Source of the DNA: JAHEEL01 sp964195545
GTDB taxonomy: Bacteria; Actinomycetota; Acidimicrobiia; Spongiisociales; UBA5794
Reading direction: 5' to 3'
DNA: 64,000 nt
NCBI GenBank assembly: GCA_964195545.1
Contig: CAXMQQ010000005.1
Span: forward strand, 1 to 64,000
Below, piece by piece: positions 25,205-33,727 of the stretch; positions within the stretch are counted from its first letter, which is position 1; every line of letters starts with the position of its first letter. The notes beneath the pieces were generated by a model. It had not been told where the DNA came from. It searched no databases and saw only the letters and a program-made list of their open reading frames with translations. A program made the position numbers and the translations under genes.

Positions 25205-25990
25205 ATGGACGATCTTCAACTAGCGATTGACGCCGCGCGGGCCGGCGGGGCGATTGTTCTCGAGGGATTCGATCGTGGCGTGACAGCGCACTACAAGCGA
25301 CGCTTCGACCCGGTGACGGAGATCGATCACGCTTCTGAGGCTGCAGTGCTGGCGATCATCTCGGAGCATCGACCGGATGACGCGATCCTGGCTGAGGAGC
25401 GGGGAGGCACGATTCCCGGAGGTCGCCGCTGGATCGTCGATCCCCTCGACGGAACCGTGAACTTCGTGCACGGCATCCCTCAGATCGCCGTCAGCGTCGG
25501 GTTGTGGGAGGACGACAAACCGCTCGCCGCTGTCATCTACGACCCGCTTCGTGACGAGTGCTTCTCCGCCGCCGCCGGCCAAGGTGCGTTTCTCAACGGA
25601 CGCCGAATCAACGTGTCCCAAACCGACGACCTTGAGCGATCCGTAACCGCGACCGGTTTCCCGTACGACCACGGGGACCACCCGGAGGAGTACGCCGCAG
25701 TGCTGGAAGCGGTGCTGGGATCCGTGAACGGCATTCGTCGGTTCGGTTCCGCGGCGCTCGATCTCGCCTGGGTCGCGGCGGGCCGATATGAGGCCTACTG
25801 GGAGCTCGGTCTCGCGCCTTGGGACCAGGCGGCCGGAATCCTCATCGTTCGGGAGGCCGGCGGTCGTGTAACGGACTTCAGCGGCAAAGATTCTGTGCCG
25901 GAGACACCGATGGTGTTGTCCAGCAACGGCTTGGTTCATGATCAGCTCCAGAAGATCCTCGAACCTGCCCTTCCGGATCGCCTCAGATGA
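25205..25990 (+). CDS. Inositol monophosphatase family protein
   Basis: The 261-residue protein has all metal-site motifs of the IMPase superfamily: DPVTEIDHASE, AEERGG (metal Glu), WIVDPLDGTVNFVHG and the late WDQAAGILIVREAGG. It hydrolyses a phosphate monoester such as inositol-1-phosphate, histidinol phosphate or a sugar bisphosphate; specificity cannot be assigned. Its stop overlaps the start of the amidohydrolase (ATGA), so they are co-translated. Confidence 0.88.
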   Translation: MDDLQLAIDAARAGGAIVLEGFDRGVTAHYKRRFDPVTEIDHASEAAVLAIISEHRPDDAILAEERGGTIPGGRRWIVDPLDGTVNFVHGIPQIAVSVGLWEDDKPLAAVIYDPLRDECFSAAAGQGAFLNGRRINVSQTDDLERSVTATGFPYDHGDHPEEYAAVLEAVLGSVNGIRRFGSAALDLAWVAAGRYEAYWELGLAPWDQAAGILIVREAGGRVTDFSGKDSVPETPMVLSSNGLVHDQLQKILEPALPDRLR

Positions 25991-27567
25991 CCACCGATCG
26001 AAGACTGCTCGTCGCCGATGCTGTGAGGACGGCACGTGGCATCGCCGGCAACGCGATCCTGATCGAAGGGGACCGCGTCATCGCCGTGGGTGACCGCCGC
26101 ACTCTCGATGGCCCCGGCGTCACCGTCGAGGAGTATGTCGGCGCCGTTCTGATCCCCGGCCTACGGGACGCGCACATGCATCCTGTGACATACGCCGCTT
26201 CGCTCTCTGGGACGTCGCTCAACGGCGTCACAAGCATCAACGAGCTTCAAGCGGCGATCAGGGTGGCTGCGGAGAGTCTCGCACCAGGTGAGCCGTTGGT
26301 GGCGCTCCGCTTCGACGACGAGGCACTTGCCGAACAGCGTCTGCCCACCCGTGTCGATCTCGATGCGGCCGTGTCGGATCGGCCCGTGCTCGTCCACCGC
26401 TACTGCGGTCATGTTGCCATCGCCAATACGGCCGCTCTTCGTCATGCAGGCGTCGACGCCGCCACACAGGATCCCGGTGGCGGGTCGCTCGACCGTGACG
26501 CCGGCGGCCAACCAACCGGTGTTCTGCGAGAGACCGCTATCGACCTCGTCTCGACCCGTCTCGACGCTTCGGGATCGCTGACCGAGCAATCGCTACTTGA
26601 CGCGTTGGCCGGCCTCGGCGGCCTCGGGATTACTTCGATCGGCGCCATGCTCGGACTCGGCGACGGGCCATGGGCCAGCCTCGGGGATGAAGTCGCCGCA
26701 ATCACTGCCATCGCTGATCGCCTTCCCATCAGCATCCACGGCTTCGTCATCGCTCACAGCGTTGGCGATCTTGAGGCGGCAGCTCATCTCCTCGAAGAGG
26801 CAGGAGATCGGCTCCGTTGGGCGGGCTACAAGGGCTTCGCCGATGGAAGTCTCGGCGGACACACTGCGGCGATGCACACCCCGTTCAGTGATCGTCCAGA
26901 CGAGTTCGGCACGATGAGACTCGACGATTCAGATCGACTCCTCGCAGAGGCATCGCTCCAGATGGGCGGGATGGTTGCACTCCACGCGATCGGGGATCGA
27001 GCCAACGGGGCGGTCATCGATCTCTATGAGAGTCTCGTAGCGGGAGGTGCATCTCCGCAGCAACTCCGGATCGAACACGCTTCCGTGCTTGACCGCGCCG
27101 ACATCGACCGGATCGCACGTCTCGGTGTGGTCGTATCGGTTCAGCCGGCGTTCCTCGGATCCGAGTTCCGATGGATCGCTGATCGAGTCGGACCTGATCG
27201 GATCGTATCCACCTATCCATTCGCATCCCTTGACCATGCCGGAGTGCCAATGTGTGCCGGATCAGACAGTCCGGTCGAGTCACCCGATCCGTGGGAAGGG
27301 ATGGCCTTGGCCAGAGACAGAGCCGGCGTCACGCGAAGCGAGGGCCTCTCGCCCGATCGCGCACTGTCACTCTTCACGGATGGAGCAGCGGCCGCGCTCG
27401 GCGAACCGCTCCCGCTCTCCCCCGGCAGCCCCGCCGACGTCGTTGCCGTCGACCGGGATCCAGTCGCGAGCGACTCCGATCGGCTGAGGGGCACCGTCGT
27501 CTTCGAGACCTGGGTCCACGGCGAGCGACTCGTGGTGGACAGAGCACGCCCCATCTACAGCGGGTGA
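25987..27567 (+). CDS. Metal-dependent amidohydrolase, YtcJ-like
   Basis: The 526-residue protein is an amidohydrolase of the YtcJ/AmiD-3 group: metal motif GLRDAHMHP (HxH), a Lys-bearing GYKGFADGSLGGHTAAM, the LHAIGDRAN metal His, IEHASVLD and the late CAGSDSPVESPDPWEGMA. The family cleaves N-acyl or N-formyl amides and related bonds; no substrate can be named. It overlaps the IMPase gene by 4 bases. Length is normal for the family (520-560). Confidence 0.88.
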   Translation: MTTDRRLLVADAVRTARGIAGNAILIEGDRVIAVGDRRTLDGPGVTVEEYVGAVLIPGLRDAHMHPVTYAASLSGTSLNGVTSINELQAAIRVAAESLAPGEPLVALRFDDEALAEQRLPTRVDLDAAVSDRPVLVHRYCGHVAIANTAALRHAGVDAATQDPGGGSLDRDAGGQPTGVLRETAIDLVSTRLDASGSLTEQSLLDALAGLGGLGITSIGAMLGLGDGPWASLGDEVAAITAIADRLPISIHGFVIAHSVGDLEAAAHLLEEAGDRLRWAGYKGFADGSLGGHTAAMHTPFSDRPDEFGTMRLDDSDRLLAEASLQMGGMVALHAIGDRANGAVIDLYESLVAGGASPQQLRIEHASVLDRADIDRIARLGVVVSVQPAFLGSEFRWIADRVGPDRIVSTYPFASLDHAGVPMCAGSDSPVESPDPWEGMALARDRAGVTRSEGLSPDRALSLFTDGAAAALGEPLPLSPGSPADVVAVDRDPVASDSDRLRGTVVFETWVHGERLVVDRARPIYSG

Positions 27568-27598
27568 CGGCGAGGGGACGCTCCGGCGGTGGGTTGCG

Positions 27599-27799
27599 TC
27601 AGTGAACGATGCCGGCGGCATGCTGCCAGCAATCGGTGCAGAGGTAGCCGGCGTCGTGGAAGCGGGCGTCCTGCTCGAAAACCGTTATATGACACATGCT
27701 GCAGGTCCCGGCAACGAAATCGCGAGCGGCGTCCTGGAACGGTCCGTCTGACACGGCAAGATCCGAGACGAGGACGGTTCTGCTGGTTCCTTGTTTCAC
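27599..27799 (-). CDS. Small CxxC-CxxC zinc-ribbon-like protein
   Basis: The 66-residue product carries CSMC at about 33-36 and CTDC at about 54-57, a spacing suited to one zinc ribbon. No family is named with certainty. The start is a GTG at 27799; the in-frame sequence above it reaches a stop after 9 codons. It lies 41 bases downstream of the SelW-like selenoprotein on the same strand and is probably co-transcribed with it, so it may take part in the same redox process. Confidence 0.6.
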   Translation of the reverse strand: MKQGTSRTVLVSDLAVSDGPFQDAARDFVAGTCSMCHITVFEQDARFHDAGYLCTDCWQHAAGIVH

Positions 27800-27840
27800 T
27801 CGCTGAAGGCTATCGGGGAACCAGACTCATCGACTGACCA

Positions 27841-28077
27841 CTAGGTCAGGATGTCCCTCAGGGGCACCGCTATGTCCTCATACTCGGCGTGGCGACCGGT
27901 CTCCGCTTTCGAATAGATAAGACGGTCGTCGAGCATGACCTCAAACCGCCCGCCGCTCGACGGGATCAGGATAAGGCGGTCAATGATTCGCTCGAACTCG
28001 TCGAGCAGCTGATCGGCCGTGCGCACGGCACGGTTCCGATAGCCTCAAACGGCGCAGTATTCAATGCTGAGATTCAT
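27841..28077 (-). CDS. Rdx-family selenoprotein, SelW-like (CxxU)
   Basis: Read through the TGA at 28045-28047, the minus strand from the ATG at 28077 encodes 78 residues that match the Rdx (SelW/SelT/SelH) thioredoxin-like fold from end to end: MNLSIEYCAVUGYRNRAV, then LLDEFERIIDRLILIPSSGG, RFEV and IYSKAETGR. The TGA falls exactly on the second redox residue of the family CxxC/CxxU motif. If it were a real stop, the protein would lose its redox centre; the shorter frame starting downstream has no ribosome site. A hairpin beginning right after the TGA fits bacterial SECIS rules (see 28008-28043). The role is probably thiol-selenol redox exchange. ATGs 3 and 7 codons upstream are alternative starts. 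Confidence 0.85.
28008..28043 (-). promoter_or_regulatory. Putative bacterial SECIS element of the SelW-like gene
   Basis: Starting 1 nt after the UGA, the mRNA folds as an outer stem GCUAUCGG/CCGAU(C)AGC, a 2-nt AA bulge, a perfect inner stem CCGUGC/GCACGG and a 5-nt loop CGUGC. The loop begins 17 nt after the UGA and has G as its second base. Published rules for bacterial SECIS elements ask for a 3-14 nt loop with a G in its first two bases, 16-37 nt from the UGA. Confidence 0.7.
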
Positions 28078-28117
28078 GACGATCATCGTAGTCGGCATCG
28101 CGTACGCTATTGGACCA

Positions 28118-28234
28118 TCATCTCCGGATCATGTGGGTGACCCAGAGTTTGCCGCCGGCGTCGACCCACACGCCCGAACCGGCCTCCGTCAACGTCCTGT
28201 GATCAATCGCAAACGGCGCCACGTTCGGCGGATC
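28118..28234 (-). pseudogene. Possible C-terminal remnant of a CAP/SCP-domain protein
   Basis: A frame shifted by one base from ilvD, running past the ilvD stop, ends in TEAGSGVWVDAGGKLWVTHM before a stop at 28118. This strongly recalls the last strand pair of CAP/SCP domains (GVGV..GGKLWVTQ). About 39 codons are open, and the start of the domain is missing. It may be the tail of a gene destroyed when ilvD or its neighbour was rearranged. A chance resemblance is possible. Confidence 0.35.
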
Positions 28235-29882
28235 CGACCAACTTGGCGTACTTTCCGAGGGCGCCGGTTGGGTAGCGAGCCGCAGGTGCCTCCCAGGAGC
28301 CGCGCCTGGCCTCCATTTCGTCTTCGTCGATCAGAAGGTCGAGTCGCCGCGCCGGTAGATCGACACGGATCCGATCGCCCTCGTGCACAAGACCCATCGG
28401 TCCACCCTTTGCGGCTTCCGGAGCCACGTGTCCGATGCAAAGGCCCGTCGTCCCGCCGGAGAATCGGCCATCGGTGATCAGAAGCACGTCCTTGCCGAGG
28501 CCTGCGCCCTTGATCGCCGCGGTGATCGCAAGCATCTCCCTCATCCCCGGACCTCCGGCCGGGCCCTCGTATCGGATCACCACAACGTCCCCGGCATGAA
28601 GATCGTGGGCCCACAACGCCTCGAGCGCATGCTGTTCGTCGTCGAAGACCCTGGCGGTTCCCTCAAAGACATCGAGGTCGATACCGGCGATCTTCACGAC
28701 GGCGCCGCCCGGGGCGAGCGAGCCACGGAGGATGGCGATGCCACCCTCTTCGGCGACCGGCTCTGCGAACGCTCGGACCACGTCCTGCTGCTCCGGGAAC
28801 ACGACCGTCTCGAGGTTCTCAGCCATCGTCCCGCCGGTCACGGTCAGCGCATCCCCATTGATGAGCCCCTCGTCGTAGAGGGCACGCAGCACAACGGGAA
28901 CCCCGCCGATCCGATCGAGATCCACCATGTGATAGCGACCGAACGGCTTGAGATCACCGACATGAGGTGTTCGCCGGCTTATCCGATCGAAGTCTTCGAG
29001 CGTGAGGTCGACGCGCGCTTCGTGGGCGAGAGCGAGAAGGTGCAACACAGCGTTCGTCGACCCTCCGAGCGCCATTACCACGGTGACGGCGTTCTCGAAC
29101 GCCTCCCTCGTCATGATGTCTCTCGGGCGGATGCCGGCCCGGAGCAACTCCATGGCCGCTTCACCGGACTGTCGGGCGTAGTCGTCGAGGCGCTTCGAGA
29201 TGGCGGGGACCGAGGCGCTACCGGGGAGCGACATGCCGAGGGCCTCACCCACCGAAGCCATTGTGTTCGCAGTGAACATCCCGGCACACGAGCCAACGCC
29301 GGGACAGGCAGCCTGTTCGATGCGTAGCAATTGAGAATCGTCAATTCGACCCTCGGAGTGGGCGCCGATGCCCTCGAAGACATCCACGATTGAGATGTCG
29401 ACACCATCGAGCTTGCCTGGAAGGGACGACCCTCCGTATAGGAACACCGACGGGAGATTGTGCCGCGCAGCGGCCATGAGCATCCCAGGGAGCGACTTGT
29501 CGCAACCGGCGATCGAGACCATCGCGTCGAACCTCTCTGCGTGCATGACGAGCTCAACGGAGTCTGCGATGACCTCCCTGGAGACGAGCGAGGCCCGCAT
29601 GCCCTCGTGTCCCATCGAGATTCCGTCGGAGACGGCAATGGTGGCGAAGACGAGACCCACACCGCCCGCCTCGTTCACGCCCTCTCTGGCTCGTGCAGAG
29701 AGCTTCGGACCGGTCAGATTGCAGGGGGTGACTTCATTGCCGGCGCTCACGACACCGACCTGCGCCTTGATGAAATCGTTCTCGCCAAGGCCGACGGCGC
29801 GCAGCATCGCTCTGGCACCGGCCTTGGCAGGGCCGTCGGTCACGTCCTGGGAATGGATCTTGACGGGGGTCTCGTTAGACAT
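28203..29882 (-). CDS. ilvD: Dihydroxy-acid dehydratase
   Basis: The 559-residue protein is a complete IlvD. It has three iron-sulfur ligand Cys (TPCNLTGPK, SIAGCDKSLPGMLMA, CPGVGSCAGMFTANTMAS), the substrate segment GPAGGPGMREML and DGRFSGGTTGLCIGH. It dehydrates dihydroxy-isovalerate and dihydroxy-methylvalerate in branched-chain amino acid synthesis. The ATG at 29882 is preferred; the open frame upstream runs toward the heptamer repeat and lacks a ribosome site. It is not next to other ilv genes here. Its 3' end overlaps the CAP-like remnant. Confidence 0.95.
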   Translation of the reverse strand: MSNETPVKIHSQDVTDGPAKAGARAMLRAVGLGENDFIKAQVGVVSAGNEVTPCNLTGPKLSARAREGVNEAGGVGLVFATIAVSDGISMGHEGMRASLVSREVIADSVELVMHAERFDAMVSIAGCDKSLPGMLMAAARHNLPSVFLYGGSSLPGKLDGVDISIVDVFEGIGAHSEGRIDDSQLLRIEQAACPGVGSCAGMFTANTMASVGEALGMSLPGSASVPAISKRLDDYARQSGEAAMELLRAGIRPRDIMTREAFENAVTVVMALGGSTNAVLHLLALAHEARVDLTLEDFDRISRRTPHVGDLKPFGRYHMVDLDRIGGVPVVLRALYDEGLINGDALTVTGGTMAENLETVVFPEQQDVVRAFAEPVAEEGGIAILRGSLAPGGAVVKIAGIDLDVFEGTARVFDDEQHALEALWAHDLHAGDVVVIRYEGPAGGPGMREMLAITAAIKGAGLGKDVLLITDGRFSGGTTGLCIGHVAPEAAKGGPMGLVHEGDRIRVDLPARRLDLLIDEDEMEARRGSWEAPAARYPTGALGKYAKLVGSAERGAVCD

Positions 29883-29963
29883 GGCAGCAGCGTAACCGGT
29901 GGATTCGTCACCGGAGTCAGCCAGAGACGAGAGGACAGCCAGCACTCCGGCGTCTGGTCTTCA

Positions 29964-30040
29964 CTGTTTGCTGTTTGCTGTTTGCTGTTTGCTGTTTGCT
30001 GTTTGCTGTTTGCTGTTTGCTGTTTGCTGTTCGCTGTCCG
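29964..30040. repeat. CTGTTTG heptamer array (9 perfect units plus 2 variants)
   Basis: Nine exact tandem copies of CTGTTTG (29964-30026) are followed by CTGTTCG and CTGTCCG. Because 7 is not a multiple of 3, changes in copy number would shift any frame through it. It lies between the divergent ilvD and LCP genes, 51 bases before the LCP start, so copy number could also alter promoter spacing. Confidence 0.9.
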
Positions 30041-30090
30041 CTTCCCGTCACCAGCACAATCCGTATCAGGATTCCGGCGATAGCCTCTTC

Positions 30091-31131
30091 ATGGTCATGA
30101 CCACCGATACATACCCTGCGATCCCCCAGACGCCGCCTCCGCCACCACCTGCCCCGACGAAGAAGAAGGGCGGATTCGCGAAGAAGGCGTTCTTCGCTCT
30201 CCTCATCCTCGCGGTCATCGGAGTATTCGGGACAATCGGGTACGTCAAGTGGACCGAAGGCAAGATCGACCGGATCCCAACGGAGGAGTTGGCCAGCCTC
30301 GCGACCATGGCGCCCGGGTCTTCGGAGCCAGTCAACTTCCTAGTTATCGCCACGGACGACCGGTCCGACCTCCCCGCCGACTGGGAAGACAACTTCGGCG
30401 AGTTCACCGGTCGCAGGACCGACGTGATGATGCTCGCTCACCTCGTTCCAGGTGAACGGATCCAGCTGCTCAGCCTCCCACGTGATCTCCAAGCCGAGAT
30501 CGAGGGTCACGGGACGAATCGACTGAACGCAGCGTTCGTATTCGGTGGACCGGACCTCCTCATCAAGACGGTGCAAGAGGAAACCGGTATCCCCGTTCAC
30601 CACTACGTCGAGATCGACTTTGGTGGTTTCGGTCGGATCGTCGACTCGCTCGGCGGCGTGACGATCGATTTCCCCTACCCGGCTCGGGATGGCAAGTCTG
30701 GATTCGAGGTCGACGCAGGAACGCACACCCTCGACGGCGAGATGGCGGTCGCCTATGCCCGGTCCCGGACATACGAGGAGTACAAGGACGGCTCGTGGCA
30801 AGGAACCGGTGGTGGAGACATCGCCAGGACACAGCGTCAGCAGGACATCATGGTGCAACTCTTCGACCAGGTTGCCTCTCCATCGAGCGCCTTCAATCTC
30901 CCACGGTTCCTGCCCACGTTCGCCGACAACATCACAGCCGATGAGGCGCTTGGACTTGCGTTGATGACGGATCTCGGTCGATCGGCCCTCGGTCTGCAGT
31001 CTTCGAGCATCGACCGGATCACGCTCCCGGTCAAGAACCACAAAGGCAGCGACGGCCGCGCCTATGTGATCCCGACTGAGGCGGCACCGGCAGTGATCGC
31101 CGCCTTCAAGGTTGGCGACCCCTACCCCTGA
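30091..31131 (+). CDS. LytR-CpsA-Psr family cell-wall glycopolymer transferase
   Basis: The 346-residue protein has a Pro-rich, then Lys-rich cytosolic start, one membrane helix (about 35-57) and an extracellular LCP domain: FLVIATDDRSD, RTDVMMLAHLVPG, LLSLPRDLQ, NRLNAAFVFGGPDLLIKTVQEETGI, VDSLGGVTIDF and YARSRTYEE. LCP enzymes transfer polyprenyl-linked glycopolymers to peptidoglycan. The usual LGxD reads IATDDR. The start at 30091 (or ATG 30097) has no strong ribosome site. The open frame runs further upstream through the heptamer array, but that part is low-complexity and not counted. Confidence 0.88.
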   Translation: MVMTTDTYPAIPQTPPPPPPAPTKKKGGFAKKAFFALLILAVIGVFGTIGYVKWTEGKIDRIPTEELASLATMAPGSSEPVNFLVIATDDRSDLPADWEDNFGEFTGRRTDVMMLAHLVPGERIQLLSLPRDLQAEIEGHGTNRLNAAFVFGGPDLLIKTVQEETGIPVHHYVEIDFGGFGRIVDSLGGVTIDFPYPARDGKSGFEVDAGTHTLDGEMAVAYARSRTYEEYKDGSWQGTGGGDIARTQRQQDIMVQLFDQVASPSSAFNLPRFLPTFADNITADEALGLALMTDLGRSALGLQSSSIDRITLPVKNHKGSDGRAYVIPTEAAPAVIAAFKVGDPYP

Positions 31132-31181
31132 CCAGGTCACCACCGCGCCCCTTCCGCGCAACTTCTGGGTACAACGACGTG

Positions 31182-32351
31182 TCAGAGGGTGGCGACGGTG
31201 GCAACCAGTCGGTCGATCTCGTCTTCTGTATTGAAGTAGTGGACCGAAGCTCGCACCAGATTCGGCAGATCTCTCGCCTCCATGTCGAAGCGCGCTGAGT
31301 ACGGGGTCACCACCGAGACGTTGATCCCTTGCGCATGCAGCGCCGCTTTGACGACTGCCGCTGAGTGGTCTTCGACGGTGAAGGTCACGATCGCCCCTCG
31401 TACCGAGCCGATGTCACGCACCGTTGCCCCGGCCACATCGGAGAGCCCCTCTCGGAGCATCCCGCTGAGTTCCAGGATCCGTTCCCAGATCTCCTCGAGT
31501 CCGATGGCCATCGCATAGGTCACAGCCCTCCCCATACCGAGCAACAGCGCCGGCGAGCGCTCCCAGAGTTCGAAGCGTCGGGCGTCCGGTCTCAACTCAT
31601 AGCGGTCCGGGGCCTCCCAACGCGCACCTTGGTTGTCGAGCACCGCCGGATCGAGTCGATCGAGCATCCTCTTTGATACGAAGAGGAATCCGGCACCGCG
31701 CGGCCCTCGCAGGAACTTCCTCGAGGTCGCCGAGAGCATGTCGCATCCGATCTCTCCGACGTCGATCGGCATCTGTCCGACCGACTGACAGGCATCGAGC
31801 AGGTACGGGACACCGTGGGCGTTCGCAACGCGACCAACTTCAGCGGCCGGGTTGACGAGGCCGCTATTCGTCGGCACGTGGTTGATGGCGATCAACCGGG
31901 CTTGATCATCGATCATCGCATCGAGTGCATCAACATCGACCTCACCGGTCATCCGGTCCGGTATGACGTCGATTCTCACGCCGGTTCGCTCTGCGACCTG
32001 GAGGAATGCGATCACGTTCGAGGCGTACTCGCTGGTCGTTGTCAGGATGCGATCACCGGTGGAAAAGCGGAGTGCGGTGAATGCCAGATCCCACGCCCGC
32101 GTAGCGCTGTCGGCAAGAGCGATCTCAGAGCAATCCGCACCGATCAGACGCGCGATAGTGTCGTAGACGGCCTCGATCTCAGCGTCATGGGCGTCAGCCG
32201 TCTCATATCCGCCCAGACGAGCCTCTTCATCCAGATAGCCGGTGATCGTCTCCAGCACGGGCCGTGGGATCAGGGAGGCCCCGGCATTGTTGAAGTGAGC
32301 GACGAAGGCGGCCCCTGGTGTGTCGGCTCGTACGGCTGGGATGTCGATCAT
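31182..32351 (-). CDS. Class V aminotransferase-fold PLP enzyme
   Basis: The 389-residue protein has the class V (NifS/CsdA-like) layout: HFNNAGASLIPRPV, the PLP region LLDACQSVGQMPIDVGEIGCDML and the Schiff-base Lys in SATSRKFLRGPRGAGFL. No conserved cysteine-desulfurase active Cys loop is seen in the C-terminal third, so an isopenicillin-N-epimerase-like or selenocysteine-lyase-like reaction is possible. It converges with the LCP gene. The Nudix gene ends 19 bases upstream on the same strand, suggesting co-transcription from that side. Confidence 0.82.
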   Translation of the reverse strand: MIDIPAVRADTPGAAFVAHFNNAGASLIPRPVLETITGYLDEEARLGGYETADAHDAEIEAVYDTIARLIGADCSEIALADSATRAWDLAFTALRFSTGDRILTTTSEYASNVIAFLQVAERTGVRIDVIPDRMTGEVDVDALDAMIDDQARLIAINHVPTNSGLVNPAAEVGRVANAHGVPYLLDACQSVGQMPIDVGEIGCDMLSATSRKFLRGPRGAGFLFVSKRMLDRLDPAVLDNQGARWEAPDRYELRPDARRFELWERSPALLLGMGRAVTYAMAIGLEEIWERILELSGMLREGLSDVAGATVRDIGSVRGAIVTFTVEDHSAAVVKAALHAQGINVSVVTPYSARFDMEARDLPNLVRASVHYFNTEDEIDRLVATVATL

Positions 32352-32370
32352 GTCCAGTGCTCCCAGAGAC

Positions 32371-32790
32371 TCAGAGGCCGAGCTCGTCGATCAGATCGAC
32401 CATGGTCGGCGTCAGGAGCATCTTCCGAACCTCCGCCACAGGCACCCACCTTGTCTCAGCGGCATCGTCACCCGCCACCAGATCCCCTCCAACCACGGTG
32501 CCACGGAAGTCGACGACCGTGTAGTGATACGCGGGAGGATCAGCATCGTCGAGGATGTCGCCCACCCACACCGCCTCCCCGACTTCGATCGTCAAACCCG
32601 TCTCCTCCAGGACCTCCCTGGCTGCCGCCGCACGCATCGTTTCGCCGCGCCGTTGGCGACCTCCGGGAACGGCCCAGTGGTCCACGTAAGCGCCACGCCT
32701 TCGACGAATCAGCAGCATTCGTCCGTCGTTGATGATGACGGCTCCGGCGCCGGGAGTCGGGTGGCCCTCAGCCATAGAGATATCAGACAT
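32371..32790 (-). CDS. Nudix hydrolase
   Basis: The 139-residue protein has a complete Nudix box (GRQRRGETMRAAAAREVLEE followed by TG), preceded by AVPGG, in the usual MutT-like position. The family hydrolyses nucleoside diphosphates linked to another moiety. The start at 32790 removes 18 upstream residues that overlap the end of znuB in another frame. Substrate unknown (house-cleaning of oxidised nucleotides or NDP-sugars is typical). Confidence 0.85.
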   Translation of the reverse strand: MSDISMAEGHPTPGAGAVIINDGRMLLIRRRRGAYVDHWAVPGGRQRRGETMRAAAAREVLEETGLTIEVGEAVWVGDILDDADPPAYHYTVVDFRGTVVGGDLVAGDDAAETRWVPVAEVRKMLLTPTMVDLIDELGL

Positions 32791-32827
32791 AGACAGAACC
32801 GTACATCGACCGAGATCGCTCGGAAAC

Positions 32828-33688
32828 CTAGGGTGCTCCAACATCGACGATCTCGTCGACCTTCCGGTCCCGGAACCCGGCAGTCACGTTCTTCACCGTG
32901 AGGACGATGAAGAAGATGGCGATCGGGATGACGGCCATCGTTGCCGAGCCGGACGTGTTGGCGTGATACGAGATGATCAGACCCACGACCACTGAGAAGA
33001 CACCTATCAGCGCCGCCACAGTCATCATCGCGGGCACTCGACGCACAAGCAGAGCCGCCGTCGCCGGTGGTCCGACCAACAGGCCGAACACGAGAAGCGT
33101 CCCAACGGTCTGGAATGATCCGACGATCGACAGCACGATGAGTCCGAGCAGCAGCACGTGCGTCACACCAGGACGAAGGCCGTACAGCTGCGCTTTCTGT
33201 TCATTGAACGACAGGACCAGGAAGTGCCGGTAGAAGAGCACGGATGTTCCGATGGCGACCACCGTGATGACGGCCAGGACAATCAGATCGGTCTGCGTGA
33301 CGCCGAGTACGTCGCCGAAGAGAATCGCGGTGAGGCTCCCGCTGTACGAGGCCGACTTCGAGATGAGAATGACACCGAGCCCCAGCATTCCCACGAAGAG
33401 CAGTCCGATTCCCGTGTCCTCCGAAAACGTCGTCTGCCGGTGGACGAGGTTGATGCCCCAGATCATGACGAGTGCAGCAATCGCCGCACCGATGAGCGGG
33501 TTGAATCCGATGAGGATGGCGAGGGCGATTCCTGGGATCACACCGTGAACGAGAGCGTCACCGAGGAAGGTCATCCCCCGAATGACCACCCAGGTCCCGA
33601 CGACCGAAGTGGTGAGTGCCGCGAGCGAACCCGCAAGCAGCGCCCGCTGCTGGAACGCCAGTTCGAAGGGAGCGGTCAGGAACTCCAT
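32828..33688 (-). CDS. znuB: Zinc/manganese ABC transporter permease
   Basis: The 286-residue protein has about 8 membrane segments and the ABC-3 (ZnuB/MntB) family signature: LAALTTSVVGTWVVIRGMTFLGDALVHGVIPGIA near the start and GSFQTVGTLLVFGLLVGPPATA later. The last 15 residues are charged. It follows the binding protein znuA on the same strand, separated by 128 bases that contain a long heptamer hairpin. With ZnuA (33817-34740) and ZnuC (35235-36086) it completes a high-affinity uptake system; zinc is preferred because the linked regulator is Zur-like. Confidence 0.9.
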   Translation of the reverse strand: MEFLTAPFELAFQQRALLAGSLAALTTSVVGTWVVIRGMTFLGDALVHGVIPGIALAILIGFNPLIGAAIAALVMIWGINLVHRQTTFSEDTGIGLLFVGMLGLGVILISKSASYSGSLTAILFGDVLGVTQTDLIVLAVITVVAIGTSVLFYRHFLVLSFNEQKAQLYGLRPGVTHVLLLGLIVLSIVGSFQTVGTLLVFGLLVGPPATAALLVRRVPAMMTVAALIGVFSVVVGLIISYHANTSGSATMAVIPIAIFFIVLTVKNVTAGFRDRKVDEIVDVGAP

Positions 33689-33727
33689 GCGATTTCCACG
33701 GTAGGCCTGGCGTCGATGATGGCAGGC

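Noticed and set aside
29883..29945. Upstream extension of ilvD to an ATG at 29945
   Set aside because: The extra 21 residues are not seen in the IlvD family; the ATG at 29882 gives the normal start.
29899..30090. Upstream extension of the LCP gene through the CTGTTTG array
   Set aside because: The extension translates the repeat as a Cys/Leu/Phe tract and has no ribosome site; the membrane helix and LCP domain start after 30091.
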